Source: Sediminispirochaeta bajacaliforniensis DSM 16054 (GTDB taxonomy: Bacteria > Spirochaetota > Spirochaetia > DSM-16054 > Sediminispirochaetaceae). From it: a stretch of 64,000 nucleotides of DNA. Below, piece after piece: positions 43,151 through 50,206 of this stretch. The position numbers and the translations under genes are program-made. The stretch's first letter is position 1; each line of letters begins with the position of its first letter. The stretch lies in NCBI RefSeq assembly GCF_000378205.1, contig NZ_KB899409.1, positions 1-64,000 of the forward strand, in the 5' to 3' direction. The notes below the pieces were generated by a model. It ran no database searches. It saw nothing but the letters and a program-made list of their open reading frames with translations, and was not told the DNA's origin.

Positions 43151-43693
43151 TCAAGATGTTATCTTTTCGACATAGTCGAGGATAAAGCGGTAGGCAAAGA
43201 GACCGGAACGGACGACAAGGAAAAGTCCGACAACAAGGGCGCTAACGTCGGAGGCTATAATATAGGACCCCTTGAGCATGACCGCTGCACAAGCACCGAG
43301 AAGCAAAAAGCAGGAGGCAATAATGACCGCTATGCCGGCCCGCTGTTCTCCCGATTTTCGAACGATTTCACCGACCACCATGCACAGGAGAAAGAGAGCA
43401 ACGGTCCAAGAGCCGGGAGAGGAAACGGCCTTCCCGTGGATAAAAAGAAGCAAGGTACCGATTCCCGAAAGGGTTTCGGCCGAGGAAAGAACCAAGATAA
43501 CGAGGGCACAGACCCCGTTCAAAAATCGATGTTCCCGAAAAAGGAGTCCGGAACAACATATGTACGTCATAAACAGACCTCCGGCGCTAACCGCCGGAAT
43601 TTCCGTCAGAAACCCGACAACGGCGATGAGCGCGGAGAAGGTCACCACAATCACTGCTTTTCGAAACGAATCTTTATCTTCCATCACGTTCAT
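43151..43693 (-). CDS. Multi-spanning membrane protein of unknown function
   Basis: The 180-residue protein has about five membrane helices, e.g. AVIVVTFSALIAVVGFL, LNGVCALVILVL, WTVALFLLCMVVGEIV and SALVVGLFLVVRSGLF. The loops are short and I see no known motif. It overlaps the 3' end of the TIR-like/ankyrin gene by 20 bases, so translation is coupled, and the start could be 43693 or 43684. It is followed by the two-helix membrane protein after 40 bases. Possible roles range from a small transporter to an effector or anchor for the ankyrin protein; none is supported directly. Confidence 0.72.
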   Translation of the reverse strand: MNVMEDKDSFRKAVIVVTFSALIAVVGFLTEIPAVSAGGLFMTYICCSGLLFREHRFLNGVCALVILVLSSAETLSGIGTLLLFIHGKAVSSPGSWTVALFLLCMVVGEIVRKSGEQRAGIAVIIASCFLLLGACAAVMLKGSYIIASDVSALVVGLFLVVRSGLFAYRFILDYVEKITS

Positions 43694-44564
43694 CCATCAT
43701 CTTTATAATATCGGTTAAACCAAAAAGTTGGGCATATTTCCTTGCCGACATCCCAAGGGCATCCTTGATCTCGACATCGGCACCTGCACCTATTAAAATA
43801 CTTGCCGCCTCTACGTGCTTTTGCCCCACCGCAAGAACAAGAGCTGTTTGCCCGTTTTTGCTCTGAAAATGAGGAGAGGCCCCGGCACCAAGCAGCAGGC
43901 GAAGGATTTCAAGCTGCTGATCTGCAGCCGCATCCATGAGAGCGGTATTTCCCCTGTCAAGGCTCACCGCATCGATATCCGCACCGGCATCAAGCAGCAG
44001 TTCAACAACATTCCGGTGTCCGCTCCTGACGGCAAGAGAAAGAAGCGGGACCCCCTTCTTATCCCGAACATCGGGTGAGAAACCGGCCTCGAGAAAAAGC
44101 TTCAGCGGAACAATCTCGCCTTCGGTGGTGACCTTCGCAAGGGTCTCCTCCCCCACCCCGAGGCCCATGGCGATGAGTTGCCCCTTTGCATGCTCCTTCT
44201 TTTGCTTCTGTGCCCATATCCGCCTTTCACCGGAGAAATAGGCAAGTACATCCTGAGGCTTATCAGCCTTAAACACCTGGGAGGGAAGAGTGGGAAGGCC
44301 CACGGGCTCCAATAGATAGAAAAAGAGAGGAATCTCCCGACCAAGAGAAAAACCAAGGACAAAGGCGAAGCTTTTCCGTTCGAGGTTCTCCTGCCGTAGA
44401 AGCATCAGAAGGTGAGTGGTCTCTCCGAGCACTCCAAGGAGGGTAAAATCCCAGCCACGACGATACTCGTGAAGTTCCGCATCCACACCGATGGCCTTCA
44501 ATTGTCGGCAAAAATCCTCTGCTACGGCTTTATCTTCCCTAAGATGGAGCAGCAGCAGCTTCAA
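43674..44564 (-). CDS. TIR-like / ankyrin-repeat fusion protein
   Basis: The N-terminal 120 residues have the order of a TIR-like fold. There is a first strand (LLLLHL), a helix (EDKAVAEDFCRQLKAIGVDAEL), a middle segment (ETTHLLMLLRQENLERKS), and a helix plus strand (FAFVLGFSLGREIPLFFYL) resembling the WxxxElgfAlg...P block of TIR domains. The usual catalytic Glu position is Val here, so NAD cleavage is doubtful. Four to five ankyrin repeats follow (about 165-290), e.g. GNTALMDAAADQQLEILRLLLGAGA. The chosen start is a TTG at 44564, set by GGGAGG 5 bases upstream. An ATG at 44630 is open but would overlap the divergent upstream ATG of the hydrolase frame and adds unrelated residues. It leads an operon with two membrane proteins. 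Confidence 0.72.
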   Translation of the reverse strand: MKLLLLHLREDKAVAEDFCRQLKAIGVDAELHEYRRGWDFTLLGVLGETTHLLMLLRQENLERKSFAFVLGFSLGREIPLFFYLLEPVGLPTLPSQVFKADKPQDVLAYFSGERRIWAQKQKKEHAKGQLIAMGLGVGEETLAKVTTEGEIVPLKLFLEAGFSPDVRDKKGVPLLSLAVRSGHRNVVELLLDAGADIDAVSLDRGNTALMDAAADQQLEILRLLLGAGASPHFQSKNGQTALVLAVGQKHVEAASILIGAGADVEIKDALGMSARKYAQLFGLTDIIKMMDERDGR

Positions 44565-44665
44565 ACATACCTCCCGATTCCGGATATACCAGTATCTATC
44601 TTTTTTTTCGGCAGATAATGGGGAGAACATTACGACCTCTCCTACTGTTCACCGACCACGGTGAT

Positions 44666-44683
44666 TGCTATGATGGGATCATG
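44666..44683 (+). promoter_or_regulatory. Extended-10 leaderless-type promoter of hydrolase gene
   Basis: TATGAT (44669-44674) with an extended TGC (44666-44668) ends 6 bases before the ATG at 44681. A weak TGTTCA lies 17 bases upstream (44646-44651), the same pair as at pta. There is no usable Shine-Dalgarno. Confidence 0.5.
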
Positions 44684-45490
44684 TCAGCAAGCAATCTTCA
44701 AAAAATGGCGGCAGCGGTGCAGCATAGCTCGGTGGCGCAGATCGCAAAGCCAAGGCTGCTTATGCCGAATTCCTCTTCAGCAAAGGGACGGGCCGTCCTT
44801 CTGATCCATGGCTATACAGGAGGCCCGCACGATATGGGGTATCTTGCCCAGCGATTGCAAGAGGCGGGGTATCTGGTATCTGTTCCCCGCCTTCCGGGGC
44901 ACGGTACCTCTCTTGAGGATTTTCTGAAAAGCGATGCTCACGATTGGCTCAGGGCCTCTCTTGATGCTTTTCTCGATCTTAAGAGCGAGGGGCTTCCCGT
45001 ACATATTGCGGGGCTCTCGATGGGCGGGGTTCTCACCGCAATTCTGGCAGCCTATCTTTCCCCGAAAAGTGCCATTCTGGCTGCACCGGCCCTTTTGACA
45101 AGCAATCCCATCCTTCCCTTAACGCCTTTTCTCAAGCTGTTCATCAGGAAATGGGAGCGGAAAAGAAAGAAGCCGTGTAAAGATCCGGAACTCACCCCCC
45201 TTGCCGATGAATATGGACGATTCTACACCCCCTCCACGGCGGCGGAGCTTTACAAACTGCAAAAATTCGGACGAAAGGCGCTTAAAAAGATCAGTGTTCC
45301 CGTTTTTACCATCTCCAGCAAAAAGGACAAGGCAGTTCCAGCGAAGGTTGCCTCCTTTGTCTCTTCATCCGTAGCCTCACAGGTTAAGGAAGAGCTGATC
45401 CTTGCAGAGAGCCCCCATGTTGTGGTAAACGACTGTGAAAAAGAACGGGTTGCCGACGCGATTATCGGCTGGCTTGATCGGCAAGATTAA
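44681..45490 (+). CDS. Alpha/beta-hydrolase (carboxylesterase/monoacylglycerol lipase type)
   Basis: From the ATG at 44681 the 269-residue protein has the hydrolase fold with an oxyanion motif LLIHGYTGGP near 40-49. The nucleophile elbow is GLSMGG (Ser113), and the likely acid Asp216 (SSKKDKAVP) and His246 (ESPHVVV) complete the triad. It resembles thermostable carboxylesterases that cleave short-chain or monoacyl esters. A start at 44618 is open, but the added residues lack similarity and contain the promoter. The 3' end overlaps the convergent trpR gene by 29 bases. Confidence 0.9.
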   Translation: MSASNLQKMAAAVQHSSVAQIAKPRLLMPNSSSAKGRAVLLIHGYTGGPHDMGYLAQRLQEAGYLVSVPRLPGHGTSLEDFLKSDAHDWLRASLDAFLDLKSEGLPVHIAGLSMGGVLTAILAAYLSPKSAILAAPALLTSNPILPLTPFLKLFIRKWERKRKKPCKDPELTPLADEYGRFYTPSTAAELYKLQKFGRKALKKISVPVFTISSKKDKAVPAKVASFVSSSVASQVKEELILAESPHVVVNDCEKERVADAIIGWLDRQD

Positions 45491-45764
45491 TCATTGCCCT
45501 AAACGCCGAATGGGACTTTTTCAGCTCCCTGGAGCCTCGGGTAATCTTGCAAAGGCTCAGGCCTAATTCGGCGGCAATGGTGCGTTGTGTTTTCCCCTCG
45601 TCGAGGAGGCGAACAAGCGCCCAGCGCTTTCCAATATCATCGGCTTCCGCCGGTGTGAATATGCTCAGGAGAAAATCGCGAATAAGCGTTGGATCTTCAC
45701 ATTTTGCAAGGGCACGGGCGAGTTCCGCCAGAGCACCTTCGGAGACATGTTCGTCGTTTTCCAT
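45462..45764 (-). CDS. trpR: Trp repressor-family regulator
   Basis: The 100-residue, all-helical protein matches TrpR in length and pattern. It has a core FLLSIFTPAEADDIGKRWALV and the helix-turn-helix KTQRTIAAELGLSLCKITRGSREL. The ITRGS recognition element is as in E. coli TrpR (ITRGSNSL) rather than the YerC/YecD relatives. It should bind tryptophan and repress transcription. No trp biosynthesis gene is in the window. A consensus promoter sits immediately upstream with an internal GTAC-N3-GTAC palindrome that overlaps its -10 element, pointing to autoregulation. Confidence 0.88.
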   Translation of the reverse strand: MENDEHVSEGALAELARALAKCEDPTLIRDFLLSIFTPAEADDIGKRWALVRLLDEGKTQRTIAAELGLSLCKITRGSRELKKSHSAFRAMINLADQASR

Positions 45765-45798
45765 TCGTACATAGTACCATCCTTGGGCTTCCTGTCAA
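45762..45798 (-). promoter_or_regulatory. Leaderless-type trpR promoter with overlapping palindrome
   Basis: On the minus strand there is TTGACA (45793-45798), a 16-base spacer and TACTAT (45771-45776), ending 6 bases before the ATG at 45764. No Shine-Dalgarno is spaced correctly. The palindrome GTAC-N3-GTAC (45767-45777) covers the -10 and the gap, and it resembles the GTACTAG half-sites of known trp operators. Confidence 0.65.
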
Positions 45799-45853
45799 CC
45801 ATCGCCCTGCATACTTGCAAGAGATGATGGTTCCGGAGTACCCTTGCCTACCG

Positions 45854-46630
45854 ATGAACAACTATCATACACACACACAACGCTGTCAACACGCAGAGGG
45901 TTCGGTCATGGACTACGCCCTCCAGGCAAAAAAAGAAAAGAGTTCGGTACTCGGCATGTCGGACCACACGCCTCTCCCCGACGGGCGCTGGCCACACATG
46001 CGTATGGCCCTCAGCGAGCTTGAAGAGTATATCGCGGAAATAGAAGAGGCCGCAGAAGCCCTGCCCGAATTGAAAATCCTTAAAGGGGTGGAATGCGAAT
46101 GGGCCCCGGAGTACATAAACTTTTATCAGGAAGAACTTATAGGCAAGCATTCTTTTGACTATCTGATCGGTGCCGTCCACTGGTTTCCTCACCACGGAGA
46201 GTGGCTCTATATCGGGGATGCAGACACTCCGCAACGGCTTGTTTCCTATGCACGCCACATGGCGAAGACCATAGAAAGCGGACTTTTCACCTTTATCGCC
46301 CATCCCGACGGTTTTGGACTGGGCTACAATCAGTGGGACGAAAATGCAAGGGCCTGCAGCCTTGATATTATCGCTTCCGCCGAGGCCTGTGCGCTTCCTC
46401 TTGAAATTAATGGCTATGGCCTTCGAAAGAAAAAAGTCACAAGCCCGGCGGGAGCGTTACGCCGCCCCTACCCTCTCGATGAGTTCTGGCAACTTGCCTC
46501 AGGAACAAAGATTCAGGCGGTTTGTAACTCGGATGCCCACAAACCCTCCGATCTTTTCTCTTCAGTCGATCAGGCACGGGCCCTTGCCGAAGAATTTTCG
46601 GTGCCGGTCATCGACCCCTTCGAGCGGTAA
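45854..46630 (+). CDS. PHP-domain histidinol-phosphatase-like protein
   Basis: The 258-residue protein begins MNNYHTHTQRCQHAEG, the metal-binding start of the PHP family (HisK-type histidinol phosphatase). Further metal ligands appear in SDHTPLP, KGVECEW, IAHPDGF and NSDAHKP. It likely removes phosphate from histidinol phosphate or a related ester in the cytoplasm. No his genes are nearby, so the substrate is open. The ATG at 45854 matches the usual family start; in-frame ATGs at 45824 and 45827 are possible. It is divergent from trpR, and its 3' end overlaps the convergent EamA gene by 23 bases. Confidence 0.87.
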   Translation: MNNYHTHTQRCQHAEGSVMDYALQAKKEKSSVLGMSDHTPLPDGRWPHMRMALSELEEYIAEIEEAAEALPELKILKGVECEWAPEYINFYQEELIGKHSFDYLIGAVHWFPHHGEWLYIGDADTPQRLVSYARHMAKTIESGLFTFIAHPDGFGLGYNQWDENARACSLDIIASAEACALPLEINGYGLRKKKVTSPAGALRRPYPLDEFWQLASGTKIQAVCNSDAHKPSDLFSSVDQARALAEEFSVPVIDPFER

Positions 46631-47477
46631 AGTAGACAAGGCCGGCGGCTCCCAAGATAAGAAGAGCCCCGGTCAATGAAAACCAATCGGGGAGCTCTCT
46701 CCATCCTATATAACCGATGAGAAGAGAGAAGATCACGCTTGAATAGTTGAAAATCGAGATATCGGCGGCCTTACCGTAACGGTAACTTAAGGTAATGAAA
46801 AACTGCCCTCCGGCCCCGAAAAGTCCGGTTGCGACCAGGGCAATCAGGAGCGGTGGATTGGGTATCACAAAGCCGCGCATGGCCAGAGGCAGGCTGACGA
46901 GGACCGAAAGAAGCGAAAAATAGAAGATGATCACCATGGGATCTTCTCTGGCGTTGAGGGAACGCACAAGGGTATAGGCGGCGCCTGCAAAAATAGCGGA
47001 AAGGAAACCGATAAAGGCGGGAAAGGCGTTTACATCGAAACCCGGTTTAATGATGAGAACAGCCCCGATCATGGCCGCGACCAGGGCGGGAATATGGACA
47101 CGACGTAATCGCTCGTGCAAGAAAATCGCTGCAAAAAAAGTTACGAAAAAGGGTGAGGTCTTATTTAATAGGTTGGCATCGGCGAGGGGAAGTTTGCCAA
47201 GGGCATAAAAGGTACAGACCACGCCGAAATAACCTAAAAGGGCACGTAAAAACAACTTCTTTCGATCCCCAGCCTCGCCCCAAGGAGACATACGTCTGCC
47301 GGCAAGGGATATGAAGGCTATGAAGAGAATAATGAGGTTACGAAACAGCACCTTCTCAAAGACAGGAATACCTTGGGCATATTTAACGGCCGCGCCCATC
47401 AGGGCGAAGGAGGCCGCCGAGGCGGTCATCAAAAAAGCCCCTAAAAAGGGACGATTTTCTCTCTTGTCGGAATTCAT
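46608..47477 (-). CDS. EamA/DMT-family transporter 1
   Basis: The 289-residue membrane protein has ten predicted helices in two EamA repeats. Family motifs include MGAAVKYAQGIPVFEKVLFRNLII in the first repeat and SLLIGYIGWRELPDWFSLTGALLILGAA in the second. Such proteins export amino acids, nucleosides or metabolites. Its start overlaps the stop of the second EamA gene (ATGA), so the two are coupled and may work as a heterodimer or have related substrates. Confidence 0.9.
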   Translation of the reverse strand: MNSDKRENRPFLGAFLMTASAASFALMGAAVKYAQGIPVFEKVLFRNLIILFIAFISLAGRRMSPWGEAGDRKKLFLRALLGYFGVVCTFYALGKLPLADANLLNKTSPFFVTFFAAIFLHERLRRVHIPALVAAMIGAVLIIKPGFDVNAFPAFIGFLSAIFAGAAYTLVRSLNAREDPMVIIFYFSLLSVLVSLPLAMRGFVIPNPPLLIALVATGLFGAGGQFFITLSYRYGKAADISIFNYSSVIFSLLIGYIGWRELPDWFSLTGALLILGAAGLVYFTARRGR

Positions 47478-48352
47478 CGTTCTGCACGCTCCCTCACCCT
47501 CTTGCGGACCTGGCTTACGAGCATCCCGGCGAACATTAATGCGGCGCCGAAAAGCTCCCGGGAACTGAGGCGCTCGGAAAGGAGCAGGGCCCCTCCCAAG
47601 GCCGCAAAGAGACTCTCCATGCAGAGAATGATGGCGGCATGGGTTGGATGGGCCCTTCTCTGGGCAACAATCTGGAGCGAATAGGCAACGCCGACGGACA
47701 TGATTCCACCGTAGGCAATGGAGGGAAAAGCTCCCGCAAGGGATGAGGAATCGATGCTTTCTCCGGAGAACAGAGCCGCCGCAAGGCTAAGTACGGCACA
47801 GACGAGGTATTGGCCAATCGAAAGGGAAACAGGATCAAAACGGACAGTGATTCGCGAAAGATAAAGCACATGGGATGCGAAAAAAAGAGCGGAGATCATC
47901 ACCAGCAGATCCCCAAAAGCGATCGAAAGACTTCCATGTACACTTAGAAAATAGAGACCGGATAGGGCCAGAATCGCCCCTGTCCATCCTCGTTTCCCGC
48001 TACGAAGGCCGAAGAGCCCACCCAGCAAGGGAACCAGAACAACATAAAAACCGGTAATAAAACCTGCTTTCCCCGCAGATGTATACACAATTCCCATTTG
48101 CTGGAGGGCCGATCCGCCAAAAAGGAAAAGGCCCGCAAGGAGGACCTCAAACCATTTCCCCTGCCGGAGGTGACGATGTACCCGGTTCCCATGGGCGGAA
48201 TATAGAAAAAGCGGGAAAAGAGAAAGAGCACCGAGAAAAAAGCGAAGGGCGTTGTACGTATGGGGACCAATAAAGGCCATTCCGCTCCGCTGAGCAACAA
48301 AGGCAAAACCCCAGATGGCCGCTGTGGTCAACAAAAGAAGATCATTTTTCAT
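47474..48352 (-). CDS. EamA/DMT-family transporter 2
   Basis: The 292-residue, ten-helix protein begins MKNDLLLLTTAAIWGFAFVAQRSGM, a typical EamA start (AxxWGxxF). The second repeat contains AIILCMESLFAALGGALLLSERLSSRELFGA. It is first of the coupled EamA pair, 42 bases after the histidine kinase gene, and may be cotranscribed with it. The substrate is unknown. Confidence 0.9.
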   Translation of the reverse strand: MKNDLLLLTTAAIWGFAFVAQRSGMAFIGPHTYNALRFFLGALSLFPLFLYSAHGNRVHRHLRQGKWFEVLLAGLFLFGGSALQQMGIVYTSAGKAGFITGFYVVLVPLLGGLFGLRSGKRGWTGAILALSGLYFLSVHGSLSIAFGDLLVMISALFFASHVLYLSRITVRFDPVSLSIGQYLVCAVLSLAAALFSGESIDSSSLAGAFPSIAYGGIMSVGVAYSLQIVAQRRAHPTHAAIILCMESLFAALGGALLLSERLSSRELFGAALMFAGMLVSQVRKRVRERAER

Positions 48353-48394
48353 TGGTTTAAGCTATACATTCAAAGAAAAAACTGCAATCCGTTC

Positions 48395-50026
48395 TCAGGC
48401 CTTTTCAAGAGGGAAGGAAAACCGGACTCCGCCGCCAGGCCCCGGAAGGATCTCCGCATCTCCGTCTATCTGTCGGGCCAGGCTCTCCACCAGCGAGAGT
48501 CCTATTCCCTCGCTGTCGTTGAGAGGATTACCGAAGCTGACATCCGGAGAAAAACCCTTTCCATTATCGGCAACAAAGCAGAGAGCACGTCCTTCCGAGA
48601 TGGTGACGGTAACCGCGAATTCAAGCAATTGTTCAACAGGAATTTCGGCATACTTCAGGCTGTTGGTAAAGAGCTCCGCAATGATAAGCCCTAAAGGGAT
48701 AAGTCGTTCAATCGAATAGAAAAGGGAGCTTTCGATCTCCTCATTGACCGCGATGCGCCTGTGACCGCTTTCGGAAGCAGCAAGCTCCTGCAGCAGTGCA
48801 TGGAGGTAATCACATAGCTTGATGTACTTAAGGTCGTCTCCCATGTAGAGTTTCTCGTGAACAAGCAGAATGGAGGAAATCTTCCGTTGAATTTTTGCAA
48901 GGATCTCTTCGGTTTCCCGATCCTTTGTTTTTGCGTATTGCAGATTCACAAGGCTATTGACCAGGGCAAGATTATTTTTCACTCGATGGTGAAGCTCCCG
49001 AAGCAATACCTCACGTTGCTGAAGGGCATCGTACAGTTGTCGGTAAAGCGTGCTGTTTTTTAGTGCGAGAGAAACCGCCGCAGCAAAGGGCTTCAGATGC
49101 TCGGCATCCTCTGTCGTATACATATTGGGAAGCTCATGTTCGAGTGCGATCTCTCCAATCACCTCTTCACCATCCAAAAGCGGAAGATAGATGACCGATC
49201 TGATGTAGGCCGTGGCGGGGAAGACCGTCCAGCCGGAATAGGCATGAGCATCGCCGATCACGACGGGCTCGCCGGTTTCGATGGTTTGTTGTATGACAGG
49301 ATAGTACAGGGGGTCTATTTCATGGTTCATGACAAACTCAAAGGCATCACGCTCCTTGTAGCCGAGGGATCGTTCGGCCTTGAGAATACGGCCGTGAAAT
49401 AGTTTTACACTTCCGCTGGTAAAATCGACAATCCGTCGAACCTGTTCGAGAACAAGATCCAAAAGCCTATCGCGATCAACCTCCCCGGTAACGACCATGG
49501 TGATCTCCTGGATCGTCTCGGAGAGAAAACGACGCTTTTCCGCCGCTCGTTCCCTCTGTTTTCGATCCGTAATATCAACCATGGAGACAAGTGCACGGGT
49601 GATAGATGCTTCCGCGCAGAAGAACGATACGGAAATAAGCAAATGAACAGGCTTGCCTCCAAGCGTCAGATTGATTGTTTCTCCTTCGACGGTTTCTTTT
49701 TTTCGATAGATGGCTATAAGCTCTTCCTGCAGGAATCGGGAGGTTTCTTTGCTTAAAATCCGTCCAAGGGAGCCGAGAAATTGATTCTTACTTTCCGCCT
49801 CGAAGAGCTTGAGGGCCGCAGGATTTACATCCACGACTCGGACCTTGGACATAAGCTCCCGTGCCATTTTCGGATGCTCATTCAGATAGGCTGATAGCTG
49901 TGTATCACTGTGAACAGGCAAGAACTGAAGCGCCTCGATTACCTCGCCGAAATCCTCTTCCAAAATTGCGATGGCGGAATTGTGAAATAATACGTTGTAA
50001 CGTTCATCAAAAACCTTGTTTTCCAC
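48395..50026 (-). CDS. PAS-GAF sensor histidine kinase (HisKA_2 type)
   Basis: The 543-residue soluble kinase has an N-terminal PAS-like domain (about 55-165, VRVVDVNPAALKLFEAES...VDITDRK). A GAF domain follows (about 185-320), then a HisKA_2 dimerisation domain with H-box LRELHHRVKNNLALV near 340. The HATPase_c domain has N-box ELFTNSLKYA, G1 DNGKGF and G2 EGIGLSLVE. There is no membrane segment, so the signal is cytoplasmic. HisKA_2 kinases pair with PP2C- or REC-type partners; none is adjacent. The start is GTG at 50026, with a -10 hexamer 6 bases upstream and no ribosome-binding site. Confidence 0.9.
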   Translation of the reverse strand: MENKVFDERYNVLFHNSAIAILEEDFGEVIEALQFLPVHSDTQLSAYLNEHPKMARELMSKVRVVDVNPAALKLFEAESKNQFLGSLGRILSKETSRFLQEELIAIYRKKETVEGETINLTLGGKPVHLLISVSFFCAEASITRALVSMVDITDRKQRERAAEKRRFLSETIQEITMVVTGEVDRDRLLDLVLEQVRRIVDFTSGSVKLFHGRILKAERSLGYKERDAFEFVMNHEIDPLYYPVIQQTIETGEPVVIGDAHAYSGWTVFPATAYIRSVIYLPLLDGEEVIGEIALEHELPNMYTTEDAEHLKPFAAAVSLALKNSTLYRQLYDALQQREVLLRELHHRVKNNLALVNSLVNLQYAKTKDRETEEILAKIQRKISSILLVHEKLYMGDDLKYIKLCDYLHALLQELAASESGHRRIAVNEEIESSLFYSIERLIPLGLIIAELFTNSLKYAEIPVEQLLEFAVTVTISEGRALCFVADNGKGFSPDVSFGNPLNDSEGIGLSLVESLARQIDGDAEILPGPGGGVRFSFPLEKA

Positions 50027-50038
50027 GTATCAAGTATA
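50024..50038 (-). promoter_or_regulatory. Leaderless-type -10 of histidine kinase gene
   Basis: On the minus strand TATACT (50033-50038) ends exactly 6 bases before the GTG at 50026. No good -35 lies at 16-18 bases, and there is no Shine-Dalgarno. The predicted transcript begins on the start codon. Confidence 0.5.
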
Positions 50039-50135
50039 AACGATAAAGTCGATTTTTCACCAGACAGGAAGCGTCTTTACTCGCCCATAGTAGAGTAAAA
50101 TATTGCTAAACACATACTAATAGATAGCCTCGTCA

Positions 50136-50164
50136 TTGACGATAAGGGACTCTTGCCTTACTGT
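50136..50164 (+). promoter_or_regulatory. Promoter of yejABEF operon
   Basis: TTGACG (50136-50141), a 17-base spacer and TACTGT (50159-50164). The predicted start near 50171 leaves a leader of about 36 bases with GGAGG before the yejA ATG. Confidence 0.55.
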
Positions 50165-50206
50165 AACGGTAAACGTAACTGGAAAGAGAAACACCGGAGG
50201 TCCATG

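Noticed and set aside
44564-44630. Upstream ATG start (44630) for the TIR-like/ankyrin gene
   Set aside because: It would add 22 unrelated residues and overlap the divergent frame; the TTG at 44564 has a GGGAGG site at good spacing.
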